A stretch of 64,000 nt of DNA, taken from the NCBI RefSeq assembly GCF_902499075.1, contig NZ_CABVPP010000014.1:54735-118734 (forward strand), read 5' to 3'. Positions 7,646-16,176 of this stretch are shown here, piece by piece; position 1 is the first letter of the stretch; each line of letters opens with the position of its first letter. The stretch is from Burkholderia pseudomultivorans (GTDB lineage Bacteria; Pseudomonadota; Gammaproteobacteria; Burkholderiales; Burkholderiaceae). The notes under the pieces are model-generated. The model was given only the letters and a program-made list of their open reading frames with translations, did not search any database and was not told where the DNA came from. Position numbers and translations under genes: made by a program.

Positions 7646-8078
7646 GGCAGCACGGGAAGCGAAAAGCGGGACAGCCGCCAGTATCGCAGGAATGGTGCGG
7701 CGGCCCGGCGCTCGCGCGAGCTTACGGAATCAGACCCCGAAACATTCGTGGCGGTCGCCGTCTTGAATTGTCGGCGTCTTGTCTCAAATTTGTAATCGTT
7801 CATTACGGAAGCGCGGCCCGCGCGCGCGTGGCGGCCGGTAAGACTGACCGGCGAGGTCGCCGCGATATGTCAGACCGGACGAAACTGCGCGGCCTGCGCC
7901 GGGCGTCGCGTGCTCCGGAAGCCGCGCCGCAGCGCGATCGCAGCCGCGTGCAATTGCAATTTGCAACAAATGCACGACACGCGCGGGGTGCGTTTTCGCT
8001 ACATTGCTCTCATGCGACGTGCACGCCCGCCGTTGCCGACAGGAGCGCCTAAAATACCGCTCCAGCAGGAGAATCGAA
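7646..8078. other. Intergenic region between divergent genes
   Basis: No coding signal stands out here; the reading frames are shadows with arginine-rich composition. The stretch has A+T-richer patches near 7760-7805 and 7955-7980, the latter with overlapping TTGCAA elements, which may hold the promoters of the two divergent genes. I could not assign a clear -35/-10 pair. Confidence 0.4.
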
Positions 8079-8360
8079 GTGAAAAAGCTCATTCCGTTGA
8101 TTGCCGCCGCCGCGCTGGGCCTGGGTGCCGCAAGCGCCGCGCAGGCCCACGTGTCGATCGGGGTCGGCATCGGTGTTCCGGTCGCACCCGCTTATCCCGT
8201 CTACGCACCGCCGCCGCCCGTGTACTACGCGCCGCCGCCGCCGGTCTACTACGCACCCGCGCCTGCCTACTACGGCCCGCCCGCGGTGGTCGTGGGCGGC
8301 GGGTACTACGGCCGTCCGTACTGGCATCGCGGCTGGCACCACGGCTACTGGCGTCGCTGA
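8079..8360 (+). CDS. Small exported proline/tyrosine-rich repeat protein
   Basis: A 93-residue protein starting with GTG at 8079, where CAGGAGAA lies about 8 bp upstream; that start gives a clean signal peptide (MKKLIPLIAAAALGLGAASA, cleavage after AQA near residue 22). The mature part begins HVSIGVGIGVPV and is dominated by PPPPVYYAP-like repeats at residues 45-70. It ends in a glycine, tyrosine, tryptophan and histidine-rich tail (HRGWHHGYWRR). Such short YYAP-repeat exported proteins are common in Burkholderia and have no assigned function; the basic, histidine-rich end could bind metal or the envelope. A strong terminator follows, so it is monocistronic. Confidence 0.85.
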   Translation: MKKLIPLIAAAALGLGAASAAQAHVSIGVGIGVPVAPAYPVYAPPPPVYYAPPPPVYYAPAPAYYGPPAVVVGGGYYGRPYWHRGWHHGYWRR

Positions 8361-8390
8361 TTTGTCCCCCGCGGCCTGACCGCGCGCGGC

Positions 8391-8432
8391 AAAACGGCGC
8401 AACGCTCCGCGAGGGGCGCTGCGCCGTTTTTC
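8391..8432 (+). terminator. Rho-independent terminator
   Basis: The arms AAACGGCGCA and TGCGCCGTTTTT close a GC-rich hairpin that ends in a T tract. It lies 31 bp after the exported-protein gene and before convergent lysE, and the A-rich left edge could let it act on both strands. Confidence 0.85.
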
Positions 8433-8472
8433 ATTGGGGACGCCGCCGCGGGCGCGGCCCGCGCGCGTCCGC

Positions 8473-9141
8473 TCAGGCCGCGTGCGCGATCAGGTCGCGA
8501 TAGCCGCCGACGATCACGCTGTACGAGAAATACGCGAACAGCAGCGCCGATGCGACATGGCACGCGCGCATCAGCCCCGCGCCCGCGCGCTTGCGGCCCT
8601 GGCTCGCGAGCGTGCACATGAACAGCGTCCACGCGAGACCGCCGAGGAAGAAACCCGACAGGAACACCGACGCCGTCGCCGGCGTGGTCGCACCGGCTTT
8701 CGCGATCAGCGCGCCGCCGACCGCCGCGAACCACAGGATCGCGCTCGGCGACGACATCGCGAGCAGCATCCCGCGCATGAAGCTGCGCCGGGCGCTGGCG
8801 CGCGGCGGCGGCGCGGCGTCCGCGTCGTCGGCGGGCCCGGCTGCCGGCGTCAGCGCTTCGCGCGCCATCTTGTACGTGAGGAACAGCAGCACCGCGCCGC
8901 CGCCGATCCAGACGATCCAGCGGACCGCCTCGAACTGCAGCAGCACGGCCATCCCCGCGAGCGCGAGCGCCGCGTAGACGAGATCGCCGACGCACGAGCC
9001 GACGCCGAGCCAGAAGCCCGGCCGGAAGCCGTGCGACAGCGTCAGCGACAGCATCGCGACATTGACGAGGCCGATGTCGAGACACAGCGACAGCGACAGG
9101 AAGAAACCGTCGGACAGCATCGAGGCGGGCGGGAAACTCAT
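8473..9141 (-). CDS. LysE-family exporter (amino-acid/metabolite efflux)
   Basis: A 222-residue membrane protein with about six hydrophobic segments. The N-terminus has a long signal-like first helix and GFRPGFWLGVGSCVGDLVYA, the 'G...G.g...gd......a.g' motif of the LysE/RhtB family. SPSAILWFAAVGGALIAK matches the family's P-x-x-xFF(w)-motif region. The central loop (about residues 108-135) is Asp/Ala/Pro-rich and probably cytosolic. Members export lysine, threonine, homoserine lactones and similar compounds; the substrate cannot be assigned here. It is preceded on the same strand by ubiD, with 69 bp between the reading frames. Confidence 0.85.
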   Translation of the reverse strand: MSFPPASMLSDGFFLSLSLCLDIGLVNVAMLSLTLSHGFRPGFWLGVGSCVGDLVYAALALAGMAVLLQFEAVRWIVWIGGGAVLLFLTYKMAREALTPAAGPADDADAAPPPRASARRSFMRGMLLAMSSPSAILWFAAVGGALIAKAGATTPATASVFLSGFFLGGLAWTLFMCTLASQGRKRAGAGLMRACHVASALLFAYFSYSVIVGGYRDLIAHAA

Positions 9142-9210
9142 CGTCGTTCGTAGCGGGGTGGGGATATGGGGAAGGCGGCAGGCAGGCCGGCACGCGCCGG
9201 CCGCGCGGGC

Positions 9211-10752
9211 TTACAGTCCGATCTCCTGCCACAGCCGGTCGACGCGCGCCTTCACGGCTGCGTCCATCTCGATCGGCCGGCCCCATTCGCGATTCGTTTC
9301 ACCGGGCCACTTGTTGGTCGCGTCGAGCCCCATCTTCGAGCCGAGGCCCGCGACCGGCGACGCGAAGTCGAGATAGTCGATCGGCGTGCTGTCGACCATC
9401 ACGGTGTCGCGCACCGGGTCGACGCGCGTCGTGATCGCCCAGATCACCTCCTTCCAGTCGCGGATGTTCACGTCCTCGTCGACGACGACGATGAACTTCG
9501 TGTACATGAACTGCCGCAGGAAGCTCCACACGCCGAACATCACGCGCTTCGCGTGGCCCGCGTAGCTTTTCTTCATCTGGACGATCGCCATCCGGTAGCT
9601 GCAGCCTTCGGGCGGCAGGTAGAAGTCGGTGATCTCCGCGAACTGCTTCTGCAGCAGCGGCACGAACACCTCGTTGAGCGCGACGCCGAGAATCGCCGGC
9701 TCGTCGGGCGGCTTGCCGGTGTAGGTCGAGTGGTAGATCGCGTCGCGGCGCATCGTGATGCGCTCGACCGTGAACACCGGGAACCACTCCTGCTCGTTGT
9801 AGTAGCCGGTGTGGTCGCCGTACGGCCCTTCGAGCGCGTGCTCGTACGTGCTGGCCGGGCGCGGCGGTGCGCCGGCCGGCGCCGGTGCAGGCGCGCCCTG
9901 CTGCGGATGGATGAAGCCTTCGAGCACGATTTCCGCGCGCGCCGGCACCTGCAGATCGACGCCGGGCGTCAGGCACTTCGCGAGTTCGGTGCGGCTGCCG
10001 CGCAGCAGGCCCGCGAACTGGTATTCGGACAGCGAATCGGGCACCGGCGTCACCGCGCCGAGCGTGGTCGCCGGATCGGCGCCGAGCACGACCGCGACCG
10101 GATACGGCTTGCCGGGATTGCGCAGCGTGAATTCGCGGAAGTCGAGCGCGCCGCCGCGATGCGCGAGCCAGCGCATGATCAGCTTGTTGCGGCCGATCAA
10201 CTGCTGGCGGTAGATGCCGAGGTTCTGGCGCGGCTTGTTCGGTCCGCGCGTGACCGTCAGGCCCCACGTGACGAGCGGCCCCGCATCGCCGGGCCAGCAG
10301 GTCTGGATCGGTAGCTTGTGCAGGTCGACGTCGGCGCCTTCCCAGACGATTTCCTGGCACGGCGGCGACGACACCGACTTCGGCGCCATGTCCCACACGG
10401 CCTTCGCGAGCGACAGCAGCTTGCCGGCGTCCTTCAGGCTCTTCGGCGGATCGGGCTCCTTCAGCGCAGACAGCAGGCGCCCGAGATCGCGCAGTGAGTC
10501 GAGCGCGGCGTCGTCGCCCGCGTCGACGCCCATCCCGAGCGCGACGCGCCGCGGCGTGCCGAACAGGTTGCCGAGCACCGGGAATGCATAGCCGGTCGGC
10601 GCATCGAACAGCAGCGCGGGGCCGCCGGCGCGCAGCACGCGATCGCACAGTTCGGTCATTTCGAGCACGGGCGACACGGGCTGCGTGACGCGCCGCAGTT
10701 CGCCGAGCGCCTCGAGGCGCTGGATGAAATCGCGTAAGTCTTTGTATTTCAT
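9211..10752 (-). CDS. ubiD: UbiD, 4-hydroxy-3-polyprenylbenzoate decarboxylase
   Basis: A 513-residue enzyme of usual UbiD length. [20 protein letters not shown] is the typical N-terminus and fixes the start at 10752 rather than 10902. Conserved stretches include the prenyl-FMN/Mn-binding region around [40 protein letters not shown], and the C-terminal [20 protein letters not shown]. UbiD decarboxylates the octaprenyl-hydroxybenzoate intermediate of ubiquinone synthesis using prenylated FMN made by UbiX. No other ubiquinone gene is adjacent; the divergent neighbour is a lytic transglycosylase. A proline/alanine-rich insert around residues 280-300 ([14 protein letters not shown]) is a lineage feature outside the catalytic core. 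Confidence 0.95.
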   Translation of the reverse strand: MKYKDLRDFIQRLEALGELRRVTQPVSPVLEMTELCDRVLRAGGPALLFDAPTGYAFPVLGNLFGTPRRVALGMGVDAGDDAALDSLRDLGRLLSALKEPDPPKSLKDAGKLLSLAKAVWDMAPKSVSSPPCQEIVWEGADVDLHKLPIQTCWPGDAGPLVTWGLTVTRGPNKPRQNLGIYRQQLIGRNKLIMRWLAHRGGALDFREFTLRNPGKPYPVAVVLGADPATTLGAVTPVPDSLSEYQFAGLLRGSRTELAKCLTPGVDLQVPARAEIVLEGFIHPQQGAPAPAPAGAPPRPASTYEHALEGPYGDHTGYYNEQEWFPVFTVERITMRRDAIYHSTYTGKPPDEPAILGVALNEVFVPLLQKQFAEITDFYLPPEGCSYRMAIVQMKKSYAGHAKRVMFGVWSFLRQFMYTKFIVVVDEDVNIRDWKEVIWAITTRVDPVRDTVMVDSTPIDYLDFASPVAGLGSKMGLDATNKWPGETNREWGRPIEMDAAVKARVDRLWQEIGL

Positions 10753-10966
10753 GAACAAGGTCCGGGCTGCCCGGATGACGGGCAGCGATGGGCGGGCGCA
10801 GCGGCCGGCTGCGGCCCCGAATCGACCGACGATTTTACCCGGGCCGCCGCGCGGCCGCCCGAACGAGAAAAAAGTCGATCGCGCGCAAACCCCCTTCGGC
10901 ACGGGGCCGGCGATCTGAAGGGGGATCGTAAATTACTTTTTGTTATAGATTTGACGGTTTATAGTG

Positions 10967-10994
10967 TTGACGATCTATAAAACCCTGCTAGAAT
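10967..10994 (+). promoter_or_regulatory. Sigma-70-type promoter for the lytic transglycosylase leader
   Basis: TTGACG at 10967-10972 and TAGAAT at 10989-10994 are 16 bp apart, in a short A+T-rich patch within very G+C-rich DNA. Transcription would begin near 11001, about 350 nt before the start codon at 11350. Confidence 0.65.
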
Positions 10995-11349
10995 CCGCTC
11001 ACATTGGCTGCAGGGTAAAGGCTTTGAGCCGCCAATCACCGATCTTTGACGCAGCGCGTCACCGTCCGCCGCAACCTGCACGGCGTATTCGACGGTCTTA
11101 GTCGTAGTCCCGGCCAGCGCCTCCTGACGCTGGTTTTTTGCGTGGGTGCCACCGCGTATGCCCGCCTCGCCCAATGTGCGAAGGCGCCGGCCCAGTCCTA
11201 CACCGTGGCCTCGAACGGTACTTATACCGTTTCCCCGATGCCCGTACGCCCCAACCAAGGCGTGCGGCGTCGTGATTCCGCGGCGCGTCATCTGTCTCGC
11301 CATCGAGCTGAGCGAGCCGCATGAGTCATGTTCATGGGAGATGATCTGA
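10995..11349 (+). other. Long untranslated leader upstream of the lytic transglycosylase gene
   Basis: About 350 nt lie between the predicted transcription start and the ATG. ATTGGC at 11003-11008 pairs with GCCAAT at 11031-11036 to form a hairpin at the very 5' end, and GACGCAGCGCGTC follows at 11048-11060 as a second palindrome. No known riboswitch family was recognised. A 92-codon TTG-initiated frame (11046-11324) exists but has no family resemblance. The region could be a regulatory leader or contain a small RNA. Confidence 0.4.
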
Positions 11350-12474
11350 ATGAACGCTTGGTTATCGTGGCGTCCCAGTGAGCAGCATGCGCAGTTCGTG
11401 CGCAACGTGCTGCGTCGCGGGACGCGTGTCAGTCACCATCTATTCAGCGTTGTCGGTTGTTGCGCTGTTGCCGTCGCGCTTGCGCTGTGGCTGCTGCCGA
11501 CCGTGCGCGGCACGCTCGCCGCGAAGCTGATGCCGGTCGTGTCCGCGGCCGTGCAGGCCGGGCCGGCCCGTCTGCTGACCGGCCATCCGCTGCCGAATTT
11601 CGCGCCTGCCGGCGCGCAGCCGCAGCAGGACGACGGCCCCGAAACGGATGCGCTGGCCGTCGGCCTCGACGTCGCGCCGGACGCCGCCGCGCAGAACGAT
11701 GCGTCCGACGCGGCCCGCAGCGGCACGTCGCCCGTCGCGCTCGCGAAGCTGATCCCGACCCAGCGCGTGCCGGCCGATGCGCGCGACGATCGCGCGCTCG
11801 CGTCGAACCGTGAACAGGCGCTGGTCGCGACCTATCTGTCGCGCCGTTATCGCGTCGCCCAGGAGCCGCTCGGCCAGCTGGTCAAGGCGGCATTCCAGAC
11901 CGGCCACGACGTCGGTCTCGATCCGCTGCTGCTGCTGTCGGTGATGGCGATCGAATCGGGCTTCAATCCGTACGCGGAAAGCGGCGTCGGCGCGCAGGGC
12001 CTGATGCAGGTCATGTCGAAGGTCCATTCCGACAAGTTCGAGTATTTCGGCGGCACCGACACCGCGCTACAGCCGCTCGCGAACCTGCAGGTCGGCGCGC
12101 TGGTGCTGAAGGACTGCATCGCGCGCGGCGGCTCGCTCGCGAACGGCCTGCGCCTGTACAACGGTTCGACCAACCCCGACGACACCGCCTACGGCGCGAA
12201 GGTGATGGCCGAGCGCAGCCGCCTGCGGGACGTGTCGCGCGGCCGCAGCGTGCCGATCAATGCGCCGCAGGCGCCGGCGCAGCCGGCCAAGCCGATCGTC
12301 ACCGCCGCGGTGACGGCAGCGGCCGCGGGCGGCGCGAAGCGCGTGCACGCGACGCTCGACGCCGCGCAGCCGCTGTCGGCGAAGACGGCCGCGCCGAAGG
12401 CGCCGCAACAGGCCGACGCAAGCGTCGACACGGTGAAGCAGGCCCACGACGATCATTCGGATCTGGGCGCGTAA
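11350..12474 (+). CDS. SLT-domain lytic transglycosylase
   Basis: A 374-residue protein. A hydrophobic segment at about 35-55 (VVGCCAVAVALALWLLPTV) is a signal anchor or uncleaved signal; the next 100 residues are a low-complexity, Ala/Pro/Asp-rich linker. The SLT fold runs from about 165 to 285: LLLLSVMAIESGFNPYAESG contains the catalytic glutamate (ESGFNP), then VGAQGLMQVMSKVH, the GLMQ motif, and NLQVGALVLKDCIARGG. It would cleave peptidoglycan glycan strands in the periplasm with anhydro-muramyl formation. The C-terminal 90 residues are Ala/Pro/Lys-rich and probably disordered. It has its own promoter, a long leader and a terminator, so it is a single-gene unit. Confidence 0.88.
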   Translation: MNAWLSWRPSEQHAQFVRNVLRRGTRVSHHLFSVVGCCAVAVALALWLLPTVRGTLAAKLMPVVSAAVQAGPARLLTGHPLPNFAPAGAQPQQDDGPETDALAVGLDVAPDAAAQNDASDAARSGTSPVALAKLIPTQRVPADARDDRALASNREQALVATYLSRRYRVAQEPLGQLVKAAFQTGHDVGLDPLLLLSVMAIESGFNPYAESGVGAQGLMQVMSKVHSDKFEYFGGTDTALQPLANLQVGALVLKDCIARGGSLANGLRLYNGSTNPDDTAYGAKVMAERSRLRDVSRGRSVPINAPQAPAQPAKPIVTAAVTAAAAGGAKRVHATLDAAQPLSAKTAAPKAPQQADASVDTVKQAHDDHSDLGA

Positions 12475-12500
12475 CGCGCGGTTCCGGCGGCATCAAATTG

Positions 12501-12530
12501 AAAAAGGCACCGAGCGGTGCCTTTTTCTTT
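12501..12530. terminator. Bidirectional Rho-independent terminator
   Basis: The arms AAAAAGGCACC and GGTGCCTTTTT face each other across a four-base loop. It separates the transglycosylase gene from the convergent aminotransferase gene and has T tracts on both strands. Confidence 0.9.
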
Positions 12531-12568
12531 GCGCGCATGGTCTGGCCCGGCGTGCGGGCGGCGGCGGT

Positions 12569-13765
12569 TCAGCGTTGCCCGAACAGCGTGGCGAGCCGCT
12601 CGACGGCCTCTTCGAGGCGCGAGTAGGCGGTCGCATAGGACAGCCGGATATAGTCGCGCGGCGCATGCACGCCGAAGTCCATCCCCGGTACCAGCACGAC
12701 GCCCGCGTCGTGCAGCATCGCCTGCGTGAGCGCCGCGCTGTCGCCGGCCGCCGGGTGCGCGACGCCGCCGCAGTGCGCGTAGACATAGAACGCGCCGTCC
12801 GGCATCACGGGCACCGTGAAGCCGAGCCGTTCGAGCGCGGGCGCGATGAAGTCGCGGCGGCGCTTGAATTCGATGCGGCGCGCTTCGTAGATGTCGAGCG
12901 CGGCCGGTTCGAAGCAGGCGAGCGCCGCATGCTGCGCGAGCGCGGACGGACAGATGAACAGGTTCTGCGACAGTTTCTCGAACGTGCCGACCAGCGCCGG
13001 CGGCACGACGAGCCAGCCGAGCCGCCAGCCGGTCATGCTGAAGTACTTCGAGAAGCTGTTCACGGTGACGACGTCGTCGCCGAACGACAGTGCCGATACG
13101 GGCGGCGCGTCGTAGCTGAGCCCCTGATAGATCTCGTCGACGATCGTGAAGCCGCCGCGCGCGCGCACGGCCTCGACGATCCGCTTCATCTCGTCGGGCT
13201 CGAGCGATGTGCCGGTCGGGTTCGACGGCGACGCGAGCAGCACGCCGCGCGTGCGGTCGTTCCAGCCCGTGCGGACGTCGCCCGCAGTCAGCTGGAAGCG
13301 CGCGTCGGGGCCGCTCGGCACGAGCACCGGACGGCCTTCGGCCGCCGCGACGAAGTGCCGGTTGCACGGATACGACGGGTCGGGCATCAGCACTTCGTCG
13401 TCGCGGCCGACGAGCGCGAGACATGCGAGCAGCAGCGCGGCCGACGCGCCGGCCGTCACGACGATCCGCTCAGGGCCGATCGTCAGGCCGTAGGCGCGCG
13501 CATAGTGCGCGGCAATCGCTTCGCGCAGCGGCGCGATGCCGAGCGCGCTGGTGTACTGCGTGACGCCGCGCCGCAGTGCGGCGGCGGCAGCCTCGACGAC
13601 GGGCTCCGGCGCCGTGAAGTCCGGCTCGCCGATCCCCATGTGGATAACATCGCGCCCGGAGGACTCGAGCTGCTGTGCCTCCTTCATCAGTTCCATCACA
13701 TAGAAGGGCTGGATCGCGTCGACGCGTGACGCGAGCTTGACGAGCGACTCGGCGGTGGTATTCAT
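12569..13765 (-). CDS. Pyridoxal-phosphate-dependent aminotransferase (class I/II, AspC-like)
   Basis: A 398-residue fold-type I aminotransferase. MGIGEPDFTAPEPVVEAA is near residue 43, TAGASAALLLACLALVG near 105-120 is the cofactor phosphate-binding region, SPSNPTGTSL is near 182, IVDEIYQGLSYD near 207 carries the pyridine-binding Asp and Tyr, and SFSKYFSMTGWRLGW near 238 has the Schiff-base lysine. PRDYIRLSYATA near the end supplies the substrate-carboxylate arginine. It probably transaminates alanine, aspartate or aromatic amino acids with 2-oxoglutarate; substrate cannot be fixed from motifs. The terminator after nusB separates it from that operon, although the orientation is the same. 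Confidence 0.88.
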   Translation of the reverse strand: MNTTAESLVKLASRVDAIQPFYVMELMKEAQQLESSGRDVIHMGIGEPDFTAPEPVVEAAAAALRRGVTQYTSALGIAPLREAIAAHYARAYGLTIGPERIVVTAGASAALLLACLALVGRDDEVLMPDPSYPCNRHFVAAAEGRPVLVPSGPDARFQLTAGDVRTGWNDRTRGVLLASPSNPTGTSLEPDEMKRIVEAVRARGGFTIVDEIYQGLSYDAPPVSALSFGDDVVTVNSFSKYFSMTGWRLGWLVVPPALVGTFEKLSQNLFICPSALAQHAALACFEPAALDIYEARRIEFKRRRDFIAPALERLGFTVPVMPDGAFYVYAHCGGVAHPAAGDSAALTQAMLHDAGVVLVPGMDFGVHAPRDYIRLSYATAYSRLEEAVERLATLFGQR

Positions 13766-13794
13766 CGGGTGGGACGGGGAGGGCGGGACAAAAG

Positions 13795-13822
13795 AAAAAA
13801 CGGGCGCATGCGCGCCCGTTCC
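13795..13822 (-). terminator. Rho-independent terminator after nusB
   Basis: Read on the minus strand, AACGGGCGCGCATGCGCCCGTT forms the hairpin and a run of six T follows. It lies 13 bp past the nusB stop. Confidence 0.85.
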
Positions 13823-13834
13823 AGATCAGCGGAA

Positions 13835-14272
13835 TCAGCCGTTGCGGCGCGCCTGCGTTTCGGCGGGGCGCAGCTTCGCGGCGAGCTTGTCGAGCACGCC
13901 GTTGACATACTTGTAGCCGTCGGAGCCGCCGAACGTCTTGGCGAGCTCGACTGCCTCGTTGATGATCACGCGATACGGCGTTTCGACGTGGTGCGTGAGC
14001 TCGAACGTCGCGATCAGCAGCACCGCGCGCTCGACCGGCGACAACTGGTCGATCGGGCGGTCGAGCGACGGCGTGAGCGCTTCGACGAGTGTTGCGTGCT
14101 CGCGGATCACGCCATGCAGGATCGCGTCGAGCAGCGCCTTGTCAGCCTTGTCGTACCCGAGCGCGCCGCGCAGTTGCGCGTCGATCTCGCCGGAGGACGC
14201 GTTCGACAGCAGCCACTGATACAGGCCCTGCGTCGCCAGCTCGCGCGATTGTCGGCGGGCGCTCTTCTTCAT
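13835..14272 (-). CDS. nusB: Transcription antitermination factor NusB
   Basis: A 145-residue all-helical protein. [20 protein letters not shown] is the arginine-rich N-terminal RNA-binding helix. Later motifs are [36 protein letters not shown], and [20 protein letters not shown] with [12 protein letters not shown] at the end. NusB with NusE (S10) binds boxA of rRNA leaders and suppresses termination. The start overlaps the ribH stop (ATGA), so the two are coupled, as in many proteobacteria. Length is normal for the family. Confidence 0.96.
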   Translation of the reverse strand: MKKSARRQSRELATQGLYQWLLSNASSGEIDAQLRGALGYDKADKALLDAILHGVIREHATLVEALTPSLDRPIDQLSPVERAVLLIATFELTHHVETPYRVIINEAVELAKTFGGSDGYKYVNGVLDKLAAKLRPAETQARRNG

Positions 14273-14784
14273 GCGCGCTCCTCTTCGTCGTCTTCGTCCT
14301 CTTCTTCATCCTCGTCGTCGCCGAGCTGGTCGAGCGCCATCGTCAGGTTGGCCATCTCGACCGCGACGCGGGCGGCGTCGCGACCCTTTTCGGTCATGCG
14401 CGCGACGGCCTGCTCGTCGGTTTCGGTCGTCAGGACCGCGTTCGCGATCGGCAGGTTGAAGTCGAGGCCGATGCGCGTGATGCCCGCGCCGCTTTCGTTC
14501 GACACGAGTTCGAAGTGGTAGGTCTCGCCGCGGATCACCGCGCCGAGCGCGATCAGCGCGTCGAACTGGCCGCTTTCGGCGAGCTTCTGCAGCGCGAGCG
14601 GGATTTCCAGCGCGCCGGGCACCGACACGAGGAGGACGTCCTCGCCGGTGACGCCGAGGCGTTCCAGTTCTTCGACGCACGCGTCGGCGAGGCCGTTGCA
14701 CACGGGCTCATTGAAGCGCGATTGCACGATGCCGATACGCAGGCCGTCGCCTTCGAGATTCGGTTGGTATTGTCCGATTTCCAT
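14269..14784 (-). CDS. ribH: 6,7-dimethyl-8-ribityllumazine synthase (RibH)
   Basis: A 171-residue lumazine synthase. [20 protein letters not shown] near residue 18 is the substrate-binding start. [18 protein letters not shown], then [20 protein letters not shown] with the catalytic His, and [20 protein letters not shown] follow. It condenses 5-amino-6-ribitylamino-uracil with dihydroxybutanone phosphate, one step before riboflavin synthase. An unusual acidic tail of about 17 residues ([16 protein letters not shown]) extends beyond the fold and would decorate the particle formed by this oligomeric enzyme. It is preceded by ribB and overlaps nusB by four bases. Confidence 0.96.
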   Translation of the reverse strand: MEIGQYQPNLEGDGLRIGIVQSRFNEPVCNGLADACVEELERLGVTGEDVLLVSVPGALEIPLALQKLAESGQFDALIALGAVIRGETYHFELVSNESGAGITRIGLDFNLPIANAVLTTETDEQAVARMTEKGRDAARVAVEMANLTMALDQLGDDEDEEEDEDDEEERA

Positions 14785-14837
14785 GATCTGGTCCGTGGTT
14801 AGGAGGAACGGTTATAGGGCGAAAGCGCCGTGGCGGG

Positions 14838-15980
14838 TTACGCGTGCGGCGCCGGGCAGGACTTGGCTTCGGCGCCCGGCATCGGGACGAAGCCCGTGAC
14901 CTCGAGGCCGTAGCCGGACATGCTGCCCAGCTTGCGCGGATTCGACAGCACCTGCATCTTGCCGACGCCGACATCGCGCAGGATCTGCGCGCCGATGCCG
15001 AACGTCTTGAAATCGACCGGCCGGCGCTTCAGCGCGGCGGCCTTCTCTTCCTCGTCGAACGCCTTGAAGACGTCGATCAGATGTTCCTTCGTGTCGCCGC
15101 AGTTGAGCAGCACGATCACGCCGAGGTCGCGTTCGGCGATCTCGCGCATCGCGGCGTCGAGCGTCCACGAGTGCGTCGACACGCCGGTTTCGAGCAGGTC
15201 GAGCACCGACAGCGGCTCGTGCACGCGCACCGGCGTGTCGAGCTCCGGCGACGGCGTGCCGCGCACCAGCGCGATGTGCGGCGAGCCGGTCGGCTGGTCG
15301 CGGTACAGCACCGCGCGGAACGTGCCGTGGGCCGTCTGCATCGTGCGCTCGGCGATCCGCTCGATGATCGATTCGGTGCGGCTGCGGTAATGGATCAGGT
15401 CGGCGATCGTGCCGATCTTCAGGTCGTGCTGCTGCGCGAACTCGATCAGGTCGGGCAGGCGCGCCATCGTGCCGTCGTCCTTGATGATCTCGCAGATCAC
15501 CGCGGCCGGCGTGAGACCGGCGAGCGCCGTGAAGTCGCAGCCGGCCTCGGTGTGGCCGGCGCGCACCAGCACGCCGCCCGGCTGCGCCATGATCGGGAAC
15601 ACGTGGCCCGGCTGCACGATGTGCTCGGGACGCACGTCGTGCGCGACCGCCGTGGCGATCGTATGTGCGCGGTCGGCGGCCGAGATGCCGGTCGTCACGC
15701 CTTCGGCCGCTTCGATGCTGACCGTAAACGCGGTGCCGTACTGCGTGCCGTTGCGATAGGTCATCAGCGGCAGTTGCAGCTGCTTGCAGCGCTCCTGCGT
15801 CAAGGTCAGACAAATCAGCCCGCGGCCGTACCTGGCCATGAAGTTGATCGCTTCCGGCGTGACGAATTCGGCGGCGATCACGAGGTCGCCTTCGTTTTCG
15901 CGGTCTTCTTCGTCGACGAGAATCACCATCCGGCCGGCTTTCAGCTCGGCGATGATGTCGGGCGTGGAGGCGAGCGTCAT
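14838..15980 (-). CDS. ribB: 3,4-dihydroxy-2-butanone 4-phosphate synthase with degenerate GTP cyclohydrolase II-like domain (RibB/RibBA)
   Basis: A 380-residue two-domain protein. Residues 5-205 are a complete DHBP synthase: ILVDEEDRENEGDLVIAAEF with the metal-binding acidic cluster, GLICLTLT, TGISAADRAHTI, HVFPIMAQPGGVLVRAGHTE and AGLTPAAVICEI. The C-terminal half resembles GTP cyclohydrolase II (SPHIALVRGTP, CGDTKEHLIDVF, DFKTFGIGAQILRDVGVGKM). It lacks the three zinc cysteines of active RibA, and its catalytic region is much altered. It therefore makes the C4 donor for lumazine synthase, and the second domain is probably regulatory or structural. It lies 53 bp upstream of ribH. No FMN riboswitch was recognised upstream (15981-16176). 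Confidence 0.92.
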   Translation of the reverse strand: MTLASTPDIIAELKAGRMVILVDEEDRENEGDLVIAAEFVTPEAINFMARYGRGLICLTLTQERCKQLQLPLMTYRNGTQYGTAFTVSIEAAEGVTTGISAADRAHTIATAVAHDVRPEHIVQPGHVFPIMAQPGGVLVRAGHTEAGCDFTALAGLTPAAVICEIIKDDGTMARLPDLIEFAQQHDLKIGTIADLIHYRSRTESIIERIAERTMQTAHGTFRAVLYRDQPTGSPHIALVRGTPSPELDTPVRVHEPLSVLDLLETGVSTHSWTLDAAMREIAERDLGVIVLLNCGDTKEHLIDVFKAFDEEEKAAALKRRPVDFKTFGIGAQILRDVGVGKMQVLSNPRKLGSMSGYGLEVTGFVPMPGAEAKSCPAPHA

Positions 15981-16176
15981 AAGGGGGCGAGAAAGAGGAA
16001 AGTGCGTATTTTACGCTAGCCGGACGGCGTTTCGGCTGGCGCGGGCCGCGCACGGCCCGCGAATGCGCCGGAACGCGCTCCGGCCGGCCTGTGCGGCGGG
16101 TTCGAGGGGGCTGCCGCCTGCGCCGCCGGCACGCTGGCGCGGGCGGCAGCGGTGCCGGGCCGCGCCCGGCCGGGCG

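Noticed and set aside
10995-11349. 6S RNA or another named small RNA in the transglycosylase leader
   Set aside because: The 5' and 3' ends do not pair as in 6S RNA and no named family pattern was visible, so I describe it only as a leader.
10959-11405. A 148-codon frame antisense to the leader
   Set aside because: No family resemblance or ribosome site, and it crosses the promoter and the start of the transglycosylase gene.
15981-16176. Possible FMN riboswitch before ribB
   Set aside because: The conserved FMN-element segments were not recognised on either strand; a covariance search would be decisive.
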